Source: Mauremys mutica
Lineage: Eukaryota; Chordata; Testudines; Geoemydidae
Direction of reading: 5' to 3'
Length of the DNA: 64,000 nt
Assembly: GCF_020497125.1 (NCBI RefSeq)
Contig: NC_059072.1
Span: 72,485,697 to 72,549,696, forward strand
Part shown: positions 20,641 to 31,329 of the stretch, piece after piece
How positions within the stretch are numbered: position 1 is the stretch's first letter
How the letters are laid out: each line of letters starts with the position of its first letter
Translations under genes and position numbers: made by a program
The notes under the pieces: model-generated
What the model was told of the DNA's origin: nothing
What the model saw: the letters and a program-made list of their open reading frames with translations, nothing else
Database searches by the model: none

Positions 20641-23040
20641 GCAAAGGCTCTCTCAGGTTGGGCAACCACAAAGTGAAGCACCAAAAATCAGTGGCCACTT
20701 TTGAAAAATGTAGACATTACCCTTTCTATTCCTCAGTTTCCCTATCCACAAAATAGAGACCACAATACCTATCTCATATGAGTGTTGTAATGTTTTATTC
20801 ATATTTATAGAGTACGCAGTCAGCGGACACTATTGAAATATAAAATGAGTTTTTTTTTATTAAAAGCCATTCCATGGCCTTGTCCAATTTTATTTATTCC
20901 TGTTTGACCTTTGAAATTGGTGAATCCTGAACTTCTTACCATTCCTAAATATCATCTGAAGTCATGTGGTTATAGAACCTTTAGTCTCTTTGCTCTTTAG
21001 CTTTACTTATCATTGCTGATTGAAGTAAATGCATCACCTGCTGATGCTTTTGAGAGGTAAAGGTTATGTTTTCTCTTAAGTATTTTTATAATCATTCTTT
21101 TAGGAAATATCCATGCTTTGGTATTAACAGTCCTTGGCTCAGTGTGCTAGACGACTGGATTTGGAAACAGTCACTCCAGGGACTGAGTTTGTTCCTGTAG
21201 TGCATAGGAATTGAATAGCATTCCTTTAAATAGTTTGGGGTGCCTTCTAATGGATCTCCCTGCCTTCTATTGCAGGTGCCCACCAGAAGGGCAGTGTACA
21301 TAGGGAGACAGGCTTTGTATAATTAGTAAACATGGTTATTATGAACTCAGTTGTGTCTCCTTATTCTTATAGGCATGTAGAAAGCAAAGACTCAACAGTT
21401 CCCAAATTGGAAAATATCCCGATTTGGGAAAAGTAACTATCTGATCAAATACAATATGTGCAATGGGTTGGGACTCAGGCAGATATGATTGGTTATAATA
21501 ACTGCCCCCGGTTAAATTTCCTTAATAGTATGTTGCTTGAAGATAAATCCTTAGTTATCTGACAATGCAGAGGTTCAGTTATACACCAAAAGACAGGCAA
21601 AACATTAAATTTAAGCCTGCCTCCATTCTTTTCTTTTTTTAAGGCAAAGTGATGGGGGACGGGAATGTATTTTCTTTTAGCGAAATAGCATAAAGGCTGT
21701 TACATCAGAGGACCACTTTAGTAAAGTCAGACAGAGAAGCCGTTTCTAGCAGATAAATACTGCAAAGGCATGGACTACATGCATAGACAAAGACAAGGGG
21801 TGCTTAGATCTTTAATGGACTGTAAAAACTGGTAGCTTATATTAAAATAGTATATGAAGGATTTAGTGATGTAAACCCTCTCCATAAAATTTTGAAAAGA
21901 CTACTTTCATGCAAAGCTTTCTAGCTGCTACCTGTAAAGGATATCATTACTAGGGGAAGCAGATGTCCATCTTCAGGAAAATGCTAGGTGAAACTACTGT
22001 TGAAGAGATTCCTTATGGTAAATGGTGCTACTAAATCCTCTGGACAGCATATGGGAATAATGGCTTCTCCTGGAGACTTCTTCCCTACCTTGTGTAGAAA
22101 TCACTGTATGTTTCCCTCAGACCTATTTCATGTGCATTTAAACCATTCTTCAATATAATTGAGCCACTGTAGCAGTTCCTTCACAGTTTTGAAAACAGTA
22201 TGACCACTTATGAGTTACACGACTTTTAACCTTGAGAGCTATTCTTTTTGCAGGCCCTTTTAGTATATTTTAAGGTGCAAGGAACCAGCTCCTGTATGAT
22301 AAGACAAGAACCTCAAAAGCCTTGCCAAGTCACAGAGCAAACTGCATCTTAGGTGGCTCATTTAGGATTTTCTACTACAGTTATGGGATGTCTGTATGTT
22401 CATTGGAGATGCAAAAAAATTCATGCATGGTTCCAAGATTTTACAGAATCTCAGAATTTCCAACCTGTCCTCCCTTATCCCCCAAAACCAGTCTGCAACC
22501 GCCTTTCCCACTTTCACAGCTGCCCCTTCTCTTTTGAGTCAATGAGCATACAGCAGGTCTGGTGGCCTCTTGGCTGGACTAAACAGGTCATTCCTTTCAC
22601 ATTTGTCATCTTTGGGGCTTTGTTTTTTGTTTCCCACGAGGTTCTGTGAACCACCTCTAGGCCTGGCAGTTTATAGCCCCAGCACCTCTGGGCTTGCTAC
22701 ATCGGTTATGAGTGTAAAAAACTTGCTTGAACCCTGGCATCTCTTTCATTACAAATTAAGCCCTGTGTTTATCCATTACTAATCTAAATTGACTGCCTTG
22801 GTTCCCTGTATATCACAAACCAGCAAGTGAGCTATACAAAATACCTTTGTCCTGGAGGGAGTCTTCTAGGACTGGTGCCAGGCTTCCAAAAGTTAAATAA
22901 AATAATTGGGTGATAGCCTAACAATATTTCAGGATATCTCTGCAATATATCTTTCTGTCTTCAGAGAATACATTTTCACGTAAGGAGATATTTTATGAGT
23001 GATGTGATGGGGGATGTAAAATGAATCTGTTTTGGGTATT
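20641..23040. other. No gene; one SINE scrap
   Basis: At 20735-20830 'cctcagtttccctatccaca' and following bases match the core and tail of a MIR-like SINE. The rest appears unique, with no coding signal. Confidence 0.45.
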
Positions 23041-23044
23041 TCAG

Positions 23045-23230
23045 CGGAGCAGCATGGGTTAGTAGATAGAGCCCTGGACTGGGACTGAGGAGACCAATGT
23101 TTTATTCCCAACTCAGCTGCTGGCCTCCTGAGTGAATTTGGGCAAGTCACTTCCTCTCTCAACTTCAGTTTTTCCACCTGTAAAATGGAGATAATACTGA
23201 CTCCCTTTTTACAGTACTTTGGTTTTCTTT
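23045..23230 (+). mobile_element. MIR-like tRNA-derived SINE
   Basis: A-box-like 'tagtagatagagccctggac', then 'tgggcaagtcacttcctctc', 'cttcagtttttccacctgta' and 'aaaatggagataatactgac' follow the CORE-SINE order. Moderately diverged. Confidence 0.7.
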
Positions 23231-25775
23231 ACAGCTACTGGAGTGGCAAAAATAAAGGGAAAGCAATGTGCAGAGGAAGGAGCTTTGGGGGATTAAAGTA
23301 AAATGGTTAGGTACTGTTCAGTAGCCAGAGACCCAGGGACGATAACTGTTTGTTTGTTAGCTCTGTAACTGTGCAGTTTAATCTCATATCCAGTAGTGGT
23401 GCTTCACATTCACCAGCATACATCAGTCTGAACATTTCATTCATTTAACTCATGTACATGGAGGCTCCAAGCTGTAGTTTAGCTGGGCAATACCATGGCT
23501 TTTCACATGCCATGTGAGGATTTAATCTCCACAGGGACCAGTTATAATCTTCTCATTGACTCTGGGTTTGTTGTTATACTTCAGCTGTTGCTGTTTGCTA
23601 CACAGTGACTTTCTTCATGCTAATGGTCTCCTCTTTCTGTCCTTGTGACCTAGTGGATTTTGGGCTGTGAAGTGTTGAGCGCTACACTAAACTGCTTCTT
23701 TACTGTTGACTTGCTGTGTAGTTGGCACATCCGTTGCATGGCCTTGGATGTTCTGTGCCAGACGGTGAATTTTGAAATCAGCCACAGCTGAGCACTAAGT
23801 GATGGCTTTGACTGTCCTTTTTGTTGAAAGCTGTGATGGCATGTGAATCTTAGGATAAGTATAGTAAAGATCTATTTTAATTTACACCTTGCAGCTTCAA
23901 CACCCTTAGCCAGATTCAGATCTCAGTCATATAGGCTGACATCCAAAGTAATTTTGCTGACCTCAGGGGAGTTATTCCAGAGGTAACCAGCCTAACTAAG
24001 AATAGAACCAAGCCCCTTTTGCTCACTTATACCCTGCAGGATGATCTTAGCTTTCTATTATCCTCAATACACCCACTTTTGCTACAGTACCTCTTTTCTG
24101 TGTTACACTCCCCTCTGTTGACTATGATAATTTAGGCTCTGTTCTACATCAGGATGCAGGATAACATTTTGCATCTTGTCTAGTCACACCCCACTGCTGC
24201 CTAATTTACTCTTGCTTAACTGGTTAAAGGCATCTTATGTACCACTTGGTCCACTCTGCCTCAGTTTCACCATCTGTACAATAGGAGAAATGATACGTAT
24301 TGACCCCTTATGCTAGCATATGACCCCATCTTCTCTCCACCTCTCCCCATCTCCCTTTCAGTGGGGACAGAGCACAGGGATTACTATAGAGGGCAGCACC
24401 TAAGAAGATGGAAAATAGTGCTTAGAAGTTTGCTGTTTTTTTCCACTTGCTGTACGTATTTTAGATAAGAGACTTGATTATTTGGAACTAGAGTAGAAAT
24501 ATAGATGAGGAATGACTATGTTAAGTGTTGCCTTTTAAGTATTTGTATTAAATAAAATTGAGTTCACAGTTGGCTGGATTATGCCCTTCTGTGGAAAACC
24601 AGGAGGAGGGGTCAGGTTCATTTTGCAGTTTCCTCAATGTTTCCTTCCAATGGGAGTGCAGGCTTTGCTTTTCACCCAACCCCGCAGTGGTCCAGCCTCA
24701 CAGATCTCAGGGGATCTGCTGGAGGTACAGGGCCACTGTGCTGAAGACTTGTTGTTCCATGTTGCCCTCACACTGACAGGGAGTCAAGACAGTGCCTATG
24801 TCCCTTGAGATGTGTTGACAAGATTTTCCAGGTAGGCAACAGTCCATATCCTGCAGAGAACTCTCCAGGCCTAAGTGCGGGGAGATGGTGACCCTAAGGT
24901 GGTTGACCTTGCCTCTTCTGAGTAGAACTGAGGAAGTCCCAAAAAGGGGACCCTTTGTGCACAGATCTCAGCAGTATGGTCTCATCCATTGTTCCATTTT
25001 CACCAGGTGCATTCTTCTATCAATTTATTGATCACAACGTTTAATTAAATGGAGGGAGAGAGGCTTCCACTTAAGGAAAAAAAGTTATTTTTTCATATCG
25101 TGGCCATCTGCAAAGCTATTCACTCCCAAAGGCTGATACGAGATGAAATTATTCCTACAATTTCAAAACTGCCCATTTACACCGTTTTGAATCATTTCGT
25201 CTTTTTGGTACTTGACAGCATGTAAAATAGATGGACTGTGTTATGCTCCTATTCACTACATATCTGCTACTTCCTGACAATACAATTTTGGCTTTATAAT
25301 AAATCCTTGCTGCAAATCATTTTAAGAATTCCAGACCCATAATTCGCCAAAAAGCTTTTTGACCTTGTTAACTACAGATTTTAGAGTAGAAGTTTGAAAT
25401 AAATGTCAACCTGGCTGATGCAGTCTTATTGTTTCCTTCCATTAAGATAACTTAATAGGCTTAGACGGCTGGAAGTGAATATCCTTTATAAATTTTAAGA
25501 GCCATCATTAATTTACTTTAATGAAAAGCAAAACAGAATGACAACAACCTTTGTAGTGGTCTGTGTGTACTAATGAAACACTGTTAAAGATGAAAGGAAT
25601 AACCAAAAGAAAGTCCTCTTACTAGTTGTTTGTTATCCATTAGATTATCATTGCTAAGATTGGTCCAGATAAATGAATGTATTGACCCTGTAACAATAAA
25701 GGGAAGTGTGTTTTGACGTTGCTGCTATTGTAGCAGAAATAAAACAGCAGTATGTACCTGGGATGTTTCATTGAA
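23231..25775. other. No gene; small SINE fragment
   Basis: 'tgcctcagtttcaccatctg' at about 24258 marks a MIR-like core. Otherwise it is AT-rich DNA without features I can support. Confidence 0.45.
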
Positions 25776-25847
25776 GGCCTGCTCCTGCTCCCATTGAAAT
25801 CAACAGGAGGTTTGCCATTCACATCAATGAAATCAAGGTTGAGCCCT
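25776..25847. repeat. Short palindromic repeat
   Basis: 'cctgctcccattgaaatcaa' faces 'atcaatgaaatcaaggttga', a diverged palindrome of the 'ctgctcccattgaagtcaat' type. A related copy lies at about 926-980. Confidence 0.5.
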
Positions 25848-26170
25848 AAATGAAGTACACTGTTATAGTCTGTATACAACGCTAATGGGACAAAGTCCCA
25901 TCAATTATTTCCTTAAACAAAACAAACAAGTTTGTGGCCAATGCTCTTTTTCCTTTCGCTGCCTTCTCTCCAGCTGCACAATGGAGAGAAGAGGGCAGTG
26001 GGGAGGCAAAGAGGGGCTGGCAGCATCTAGTTCTTTTTGGTGCAATGAGGAGTGGTGGGCTGGTGACTTCCAGCCACTGAGATTGCTCCTCTGTCCATTG
26101 AAGGTATAAACCAGTGCTGAATTCAGTGCTGTCCTTTTTGTTTTCTCTGGGGCTAAAGGTTTGCATCAAA

Positions 26171-26274
26171 GGCCTTGTTTATGCTATGGGTGCTATAGCA
26201 GAATAGCTACTGATTTTTTCACACCCATGAATGCCATAGGTATGTCAACCTAAGTTTTAAGTGTAGTCCAGGCC
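26171..26274. mobile_element. Short MITE beside Harbinger copy 2
   Basis: A 104-bp element whose ends GGCCTTGTTTATGC and (reverse complement) GGCCTGGACTACAC are inverted, with AAA on both sides. The 3-bp duplication suggests the PIF/Harbinger group. It lies 11 bp from the left end of the large Harbinger element. Confidence 0.6.
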
Positions 26275-26285
26275 AAAGAGTCTGA

Positions 26286-26318
26286 GGGTATGGCTACACT
26301 GGCGAGTTGCAGCGCTGG
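26286..26318 (+). repeat. Harbinger copy 2 left terminal inverted repeat
   Basis: Begins GGGTATGGCTACACT. Matches its partner at 30437-30469 at 32 of 33 positions, but differs from copy 1 at positions 4, 5, 16, 17 and 19. Confidence 0.95.
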
Positions 26319-26430
26319 TAGTTTGCAGCGCTGGTCGTCCAGCTGTGCAGGGCCAGCGCTGCAGTGTGGCCACACTGACAGCTACCAGCGCTGCAGTGTG
26401 GCCACATTGGCAGCATTTCCAGCGCTGTAC
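26309..26430. promoter_or_regulatory. Left subterminal AGCGCT sites, copy 2
   Basis: Five AGCGCT palindromes, at positions broadly matching those of copy 1. Confidence 0.55.
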
Positions 26431-26645
26431 TGAGAGGTGCATTGTGGGCAGCTATCCCACAGAGCACCTCGTCCCGTTTTGGCGCCGTTTTGGCACTGAG
26501 TATTGTGGGAAGGGGAAGGAAGTCTGTGGGTCATTCCGCTTCCTGTTCCAACGCCCCGTGGTGCATCGCTTCACTTCCCAGCAGTCACAGTTTCGCCGTC
26601 CACGTTTCTTGCCATTGTGAGTGCAGCACGCCTTCAGTGTGTGAA

Positions 26646-27887
26646 ATGGAGCCTGAGCTGCTGAGGAATTTGCTGCTGACTGTCGCCAGCACATCACGTT
26701 TGGCAGTTGAGCTATTCCTTCAGCTCCAAAGTGACAGCGAGGAGTCCGATGATGATATGGATTTGCCTAAAGCGGGTGACATGAAATTGCTTGTGGCGGT
26801 AACGGAAATGCTCAGCACCGTGGAACGCCGCTTTTGGGCTCGTGAGACAAGCAGTGAGTGGTGGGATCACATTGTCATGGAAGTCTGGGATGACGAGCAG
26901 TGGCTGCAGAACTTTCGTATGAGAAAAGCCACTTTCATGGGACTGTGTGCTGAGCTCGCCCCCACCCTGCGGCGCAAGGACACAAGATTGAGAGCTGCCC
27001 TGACGGTGGAAAAGCGGGTGGCTATTGCAATCTGGAAGCTGGCAACTCCAGACAGCTACCGGTCGGTCGGGAACCAGTTTGGAGTGGGAAAGTCGACCGT
27101 TGGAATCGTGTTGATGCAAGTTTGCAGGGCCATTAATCGCATCCTGCTAAGGAGAACCGTGACTGTGGGGAACGTGCAGGACATTGTGGATGGCTTTGCA
27201 GAAATGGGTTTCCCTAACTGTGGAGGGGCAATAGATGGGACGCATATTCCGATTCTGGCACCACCCCATCTAGCCTACGAGTACATTAATCGCAAGGGGT
27301 ATTTCTCTATGGTTCTCCAGGCGCTTGTGGATCACCGTGGGCGTTTCATTGATATTTACACAGGCTGGCCTGGAAAAGTGCATGATGCACGCATCTTTCG
27401 GAACAGTGGCCTGTTCAGGAAGATGCAGGAAGGAAAATTTTTCCCAGACCGAAAGATCACAGTAGGGGACGTTGAAATGCCCATTGTGATCCTTGGGGAC
27501 CCCACTTACCCATTAATGCCTTGGCTCATGAAACCCTATACAGGGAAGCTGGACAGGAGCCAGGACCGTTTCAACTACAGGCTGAGCCGATGCCGAATGA
27601 CTGTGGAGTGTGCTTTTGGCCGTTTAAAGGGGCGCTGGCGGGCGCTTTATGGGAAGCTAGACTTGGGGGAAAGCAGCATCCCTGCGGTTATATGCGCTTG
27701 CTGTACCCTCCATAATATTTGTGAAGGGAAGGGTGAAACATTCAGCCAGGCATGGAACAACGAGGTGCAAGTCCTGGAGGCTGAATTTGCACAGCCAGAC
27801 AGCAGGGCTACTAGAGACGCCCACCACAGGGCAACAAGGATTAGGGATGCCTTGAGGGAGGAATTTGAGGCTGAAAGCCAACAGTAA
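26646..27887 (+). CDS. PIF/Harbinger DDE transposase, copy 2 (intact, 413 aa)
   Basis: About 90% identical in protein to the copy 1 transposase, with the same start context (MEPELL), acidic N-terminal stretch, helix-turn-helix-like block and DDE residues (GAIDGTHIP, ILGDPTYPL, MTVECAFGRLK; 35 residues between the second D and E). Two codons are lost in the acidic region relative to copy 1. The longer in-frame upstream extension (from 26442) is not conserved between copies and is unlikely to be translated. No stop or frameshift. A 253-bp block (26874-27126) is almost identical to copy 1, silent sites included, unlike the rest of the gene. Confidence 0.95.
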   Translation: MEPELLRNLLLTVASTSRLAVELFLQLQSDSEESDDDMDLPKAGDMKLLVAVTEMLSTVERRFWARETSSEWWDHIVMEVWDDEQWLQNFRMRKATFMGLCAELAPTLRRKDTRLRAALTVEKRVAIAIWKLATPDSYRSVGNQFGVGKSTVGIVLMQVCRAINRILLRRTVTVGNVQDIVDGFAEMGFPNCGGAIDGTHIPILAPPHLAYEYINRKGYFSMVLQALVDHRGRFIDIYTGWPGKVHDARIFRNSGLFRKMQEGKFFPDRKITVGDVEMPIVILGDPTYPLMPWLMKPYTGKLDRSQDRFNYRLSRCRMTVECAFGRLKGRWRALYGKLDLGESSIPAVICACCTLHNICEGKGETFSQAWNNEVQVLEAEFAQPDSRATRDAHHRATRIRDALREEFEAESQQ

Positions 27888-28009
27888 TGTTTTTTTGCCT
27901 TGACCAGGAGTGACGTGCACTGGTTACAGTGCTTTTAAGTGCCTGTGTTTTCCTTGATGTTTGTTACCTGTGTTTTCATTGGGGTTTGTTATCTTTAACT
28001 TTATGCAGT

Positions 28010-28015
28010 AATAAA
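28010..28015 (+). terminator. Polyadenylation signal, transposase copy 2
   Basis: AATAAA 123 bp after the transposase stop. Confidence 0.7.
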
Positions 28016-28040
28016 AACTGTTTCATAATCAAAGAAATCA

Positions 28041-28046
28041 TTTATT
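28041..28046 (-). terminator. Polyadenylation signal, Myb-like gene copy 2
   Basis: AATAAA on the minus strand, about 50 bp after the Myb-like stop, facing the transposase signal. Confidence 0.65.
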
Positions 28047-28764
28047 TAAAAAAAAGGAAGTACATGGGCAGGGGGATTGGTTGTTGAACTGTACATTCAT
28101 AGTTTTGCATATGTACTGCCAGGAGTGCTGTGCACCTCAGGATTGTACTGTTGCATGGTGATGGGGGTTGAGTGCAGAGGGTAAGGGTCGTAGTTCTCTG
28201 GGCTCATAGGTGACCGTACAGGTGTCGGGGGCAGCTGGTGATGGTGTAGGTAAGAACCTGGATGCTGGGGAATGGGACTTGGAGCTGACATTGGTGCATA
28301 GGGGAAAGAGGTTTGGGAGGGTGGGGGTTTTGCACGGTAGTGCTCTGCCTGCATTGCTACCAGCGACTGCATACAGTCTGTTTGGCGCGCAATGAGATTT
28401 ATAAGCTGCCTCGTGGTTTTCTTCAGCGTCAACGCCTTTCTCCTGCTTTCTGTTTCCCTCCAGTGCTGCATCTTTTCTCTCCATTTCTGCGCATTTTTAT
28501 TCTCTGCTGCACACTGGTTCATAACTGCCTTGACCAAATCTTCTTTGCTTCTGTTAGGTTTCCTTCTCAGGTTCTGAAGCTTTCTTTCAGTCACTGATAA
28601 GACCGGCCCAGGACTACTCAAGGTCACTATAAAAATACAGCAAATGATACATTTTAAGAGAGCTTGCATTGTGTATAATCTGAAGTAAAAGTCTCACACA
28701 AGCATTCCTCAGATATTTCAGCAACTGCTAGAGAATTCACAGCCTCCCAGAAATGGTAATGGTA

Positions 28765-29147
28765 ATTAACCCTGGGGTTCCTGCCTGCCGCGGTCTGCTC
28801 GAGCAGGGTGCTTCTTGCTTCATGGCTAGACTGCCTGTTTTGGGGCTTTGTTAAACGCAGCACTGCCATGTCCCTCAGGAATTAACCCAGGGGTTCCTGC
28901 CTGCCGCGGTATGCTCGAGCAGGGGGCTTCAAGCTTCATGGCTAGACTGCCTGTTTTTGGGCTTTGTTAAAGGCAGCACTGCCATGTCCCTCAGGAATTA
29001 ACCCTGGGGTTCCTGCCTGCCGCGGTCTGCTCGAGCAGGGTGCTTCTTGCTTCATGGCTAGACTGCCTGTTTTTGGGCTTTGTTAAACGCAGCACTGCCA
29101 TGTCCCTCAGGAATTAACCCTGGGGTTCCTGCCTGCCGCGGTATGCA
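28765..29147. repeat. 116-bp tandem repeat, 3.3 units
   Basis: Units start at 28765, 28881, 28997 and 29113, each exactly 116 bp, beginning ATTAACCC and containing 'ctgcctgccgcgg' and 'catggctagactgcctgttt'. Units 1 and 3 share variants (cggtctg, gtgcttcttgc), while units 2 and 4 share cggtatgc, suggesting growth by a two-unit step. It sits between Myb exon 2 and the third exon, is absent from copy 1, and is not a CRISPR array (no distinct spacers; eukaryotic). Confidence 0.9.
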
Positions 29148-29190
29148 GTTGGGGAAACCAGCACTGAAACACTCCCTCCATTTCCCACAG

Positions 29191-29493
29191 GAGTTAATAC
29201 TTGAAGATATCTCCCTTCTGCGGGTTACCAAAGAAGCAAGGGAGGGTCTCCTACAACAATGCGGATTCCGCCCTGGCCCTTATGCAGCTTGCCTCTGTGC
29301 AAGCATGGTTCCCCCACCCCTCCTGGAACAGTGGCGCGGACGCGTTAGCCTGAATGGGACAGGGACCACAATGGCTCTCCCTTTAAACTTGGTCACGCGA
29401 ATTGCCTATGCTCTTGCAGAAACTTTTGAAGAGATTACAGAGGCAGATTACTGCGACGTGATAGACCACATCAATGGGATATTCCATGTCTAG
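29191..29493 (+). CDS. Third Harbinger coding exon, copy 2 (unknown function)
   Basis: Counterpart of 13943-14245: begins straight after TTTCCCACAG, runs 100 codons to TAG, and is followed by AATAAA at 29550-29555. Same length with no indel. Conserved stretches are ELILEDISLL, QQCGFRPGPYAA, MVPPPL, QWRGRVS, ALAETF and DVIDHING. Frame conservation on this strand, opposite to the Myb intron, argues for translation. The open frame continues upstream to an ATG at 29080 through the tandem repeat, but copy 1 lacks that sequence, so splicing into the acceptor is the better model. No family recognised. Confidence 0.7.
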   Translation, partial: ELILEDISLLRVTKEAREGLLQQCGFRPGPYAACLCASMVPPPLLEQWRGRVSLNGTGTTMALPLNLVTRIAYALAETFEEITEADYCDVIDHINGIFHV

Positions 29494-29549
29494 GCATGCA
29501 GGCATGCAGCCATACCATCCCCCCTCCTCTCCCAAAACCTTTGCATTGC

Positions 29550-29555
29550 AATAAA
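29550..29555 (+). terminator. Polyadenylation signal after the third exon, copy 2
   Basis: AATAAA 57 bp after the stop codon. Confidence 0.6.
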
Positions 29556-30264
29556 AGCTGCTTACCTGGGACCTGCTCCTGTGATTCTTCTGCACCAAGT
29601 TCCAGGGGCTGCGACTGGCTAGCTTCCTCCTGGCTTGAGAAGAGCTCCTGACTGCATGCCTCCTGGGACTCCGGGGTGTCTTCCCCCACCACAGTAGCCT
29701 CACTGTCTGCCTCCCCCTCCCCCTCCTCCACCGGCTCTGAACTGTCCATCGTGGTCCTTGGATTTACAGAGTGGTCACCCCCATAAATCGCATCCAGCTC
29801 CTTGTAAAACCGGCAGGTCGTGGGGGCACTGCCGGATCTGCGGTTCCCCTCATGTGCTTTGCAATAGGCACTCCGGAGCTCCTTTACTTTTACCCTGCAC
29901 TGCAGCGCGTCATGCTCATGGCCCCTTTCCAGCATGGCTCTCGATACCTGGGCAAAGGTATCATAATTCTTACGGCTAGAGCGCAGCTGTGCCTGCACAG
30001 ATTCCTCCCCCCAAACACTGATGAGGTCCATCAGCTCGCCATTGCTCCATGCTGGGGCTCATTTGCCACGTGGCGGCATGGTCACCTGTAAAGATTCACT
30101 GATTGCATTCCATACCTGGCTGAGCAAACAGGAAGGGGATTTTTAAAATTCCCGGGGCATTTAAAGGGCGGGTCACCTGAGGCCAGGGAAGTAGAGTCTG
30201 ACCTGATGAGCAGAGTGGCTGAACAGGCATTCTGGGATACATCCTTATACCCTGGAGGCCAATC

Positions 30265-30446
30265 ACAGCGCTGGTGTGTGGCCACACTTGATGACCAGCA
30301 CTGCAGAACCAGCGCTGGAATCCTTATTCCCCATGCCGAGTGAGGTGTACGGCCAGCGCTGCAGCCAGGGAGTTGCAGCGCTGGAAGTGCCTTGCAGGTG
30401 TGGCCACTTACTAATTGCAGCGCTGGTGGAGGCTTTCCAGCGCTGC
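30265..30446. promoter_or_regulatory. Right subterminal AGCGCT sites, copy 2
   Basis: Six AGCGCT palindromes plus a near match (CCAGCACTGC), upstream of the minus-strand Myb-like gene. Confidence 0.55.
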
Positions 30447-30469
30447 AAATCGCCAGTGTAGCCATACCC
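30437..30469 (-). repeat. Harbinger copy 2 right terminal inverted repeat
   Basis: Inverted partner of 26286-26318, with one mismatch (position 21), followed by TGA. Confidence 0.95.
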
Positions 30470-30472
30470 TGA

Positions 30473-30979
30473 GTTCAGGTGCAGTGCCAGCGTAGCTTAG
30501 GAGAATCTAATTATCACAGGTGTGAATAAGAGACCTAGTGCTTCTCCCATTACAGCTACTGCTGTGTATTCCCAGAAAGACCTGTCTGGAGTTCCATCTG
30601 GGAGTTACCCAGAAACATCTCATACTATTGTCAGGCTCGGTGGGATCTCCTGCTAAGGACATCTCCATGTCCTGCTTCTCCCACATATTGCACCCAGTAT
30701 AAAGCTCCTCACGTACTCTGTTATAGCCATGTAAATCCCTAATATAGTACTACACTGACACTTGTGTGCAGCAGATGTAGGATGGAGTGACAGCCAAAAC
30801 AACAAAGGAATGTTGGATGTCTTTTTTTTTTTTTTAAGGAATTCATATTTGTGAAAAGCGGGGTAAAGCATTTGGGGCTGGTGACAGTTTCAAAGGGACA
30901 GGCCCCCCTACTGTACGAAACAAAATGATAAATACACAAAATAAGCATGGCATGAGCCTGCTGTGGTTCCATACAAGTG
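30473..30979. other. No gene seen
   Basis: Contains a T run at about 30822-30836. Nothing else recognisable. Confidence 0.45.
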
Positions 30980-31040
30980 GACCTTTGCACCTGTGCAGAG
31001 CCCTATCGACTCAAAGGGACTCCGCACAGGTGAAAGGGTC
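30980..31040. repeat. Short palindromic MITE
   Basis: 'acctttgcacctgtgcagag' faces 'ctccgcacaggtgaaagggt'. A related palindrome with the same centre ('gagccctattgacttcagtg') is at 43871-43951. Confidence 0.55.
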
Positions 31041-31329
31041 TATCTGTCCTGAGTGGAGACAGTCACAGGTTTGGAGCTCACTGCCTGCTCTTTAGAATTG
31101 TATTGATGCTTTTAATCTACAGGAGTTCATGAAGACTTTGTACCTGAGGCAGAACAGGGGTGGCTACTGCTACAGTCTTTTAACAAGGTAGTATTTGCTC
31201 CTGCTGCATCAGATCAGCTCTGCTGAGAGCTCCTTTGGGCCTTCTAGTGCTGGCTGCAGCACCAGAATCTCAGAGCACAGCACTGAGGAGACACTGCCTC
31301 AACTTTTTTTTAGATGTTTTTAAGAATCA

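Larger units (their letters stand above)
28097..30079 (-). pseudogene. Myb/SANT-like Harbinger accessory protein, copy 2 (early stop)
   Basis: Same two-exon design as copy 1: exon 1 29566-30079, exon 2 28097-28626, phase-1 intron with donor GTAAGC and acceptor TTATAG. Codon 7 is TGA where copy 1 has CGA (Arg), a likely CpG transition, so the protein from ATG 30079 stops after MPPRGK. The next ATG (30031) would lose the first helix of the SANT domain. Otherwise the frame is open through the acidic linker, where copy 1 is frameshifted, to the basic LRRKPNRSKEDL region and the Pro/His/Gln-rich tail ending TYAKL. Confidence 0.88.
26286..30469 (+). mobile_element. PIF/Harbinger transposon, copy 2 (complete)
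   Basis: A 4184-bp element with 33-bp inverted repeats (one mismatch) and the TGA duplication (26283-26285 and 30470-30472). It has the same three coding units as copy 1 but differs from it throughout at several per cent or more, and has its own version of the terminal repeat, so the two belong to related subfamilies and are not recent duplicates of each other. A 116-bp tandem repeat lies upstream of the third exon. The transposase is open; the Myb-like gene has a stop at codon 7. Confidence 0.95.

Noticed and set aside
28765..29147. CRISPR-like array
   Set aside because: Units are directly abutting 116-bp tandem copies without distinct spacers, in a vertebrate transposon.
29080..29190. N-terminal extension of the third exon of copy 2 through the tandem repeat
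   Set aside because: Copy 1 has no corresponding sequence and the acceptor at 29189-29190 is conserved, so splicing is the better model.
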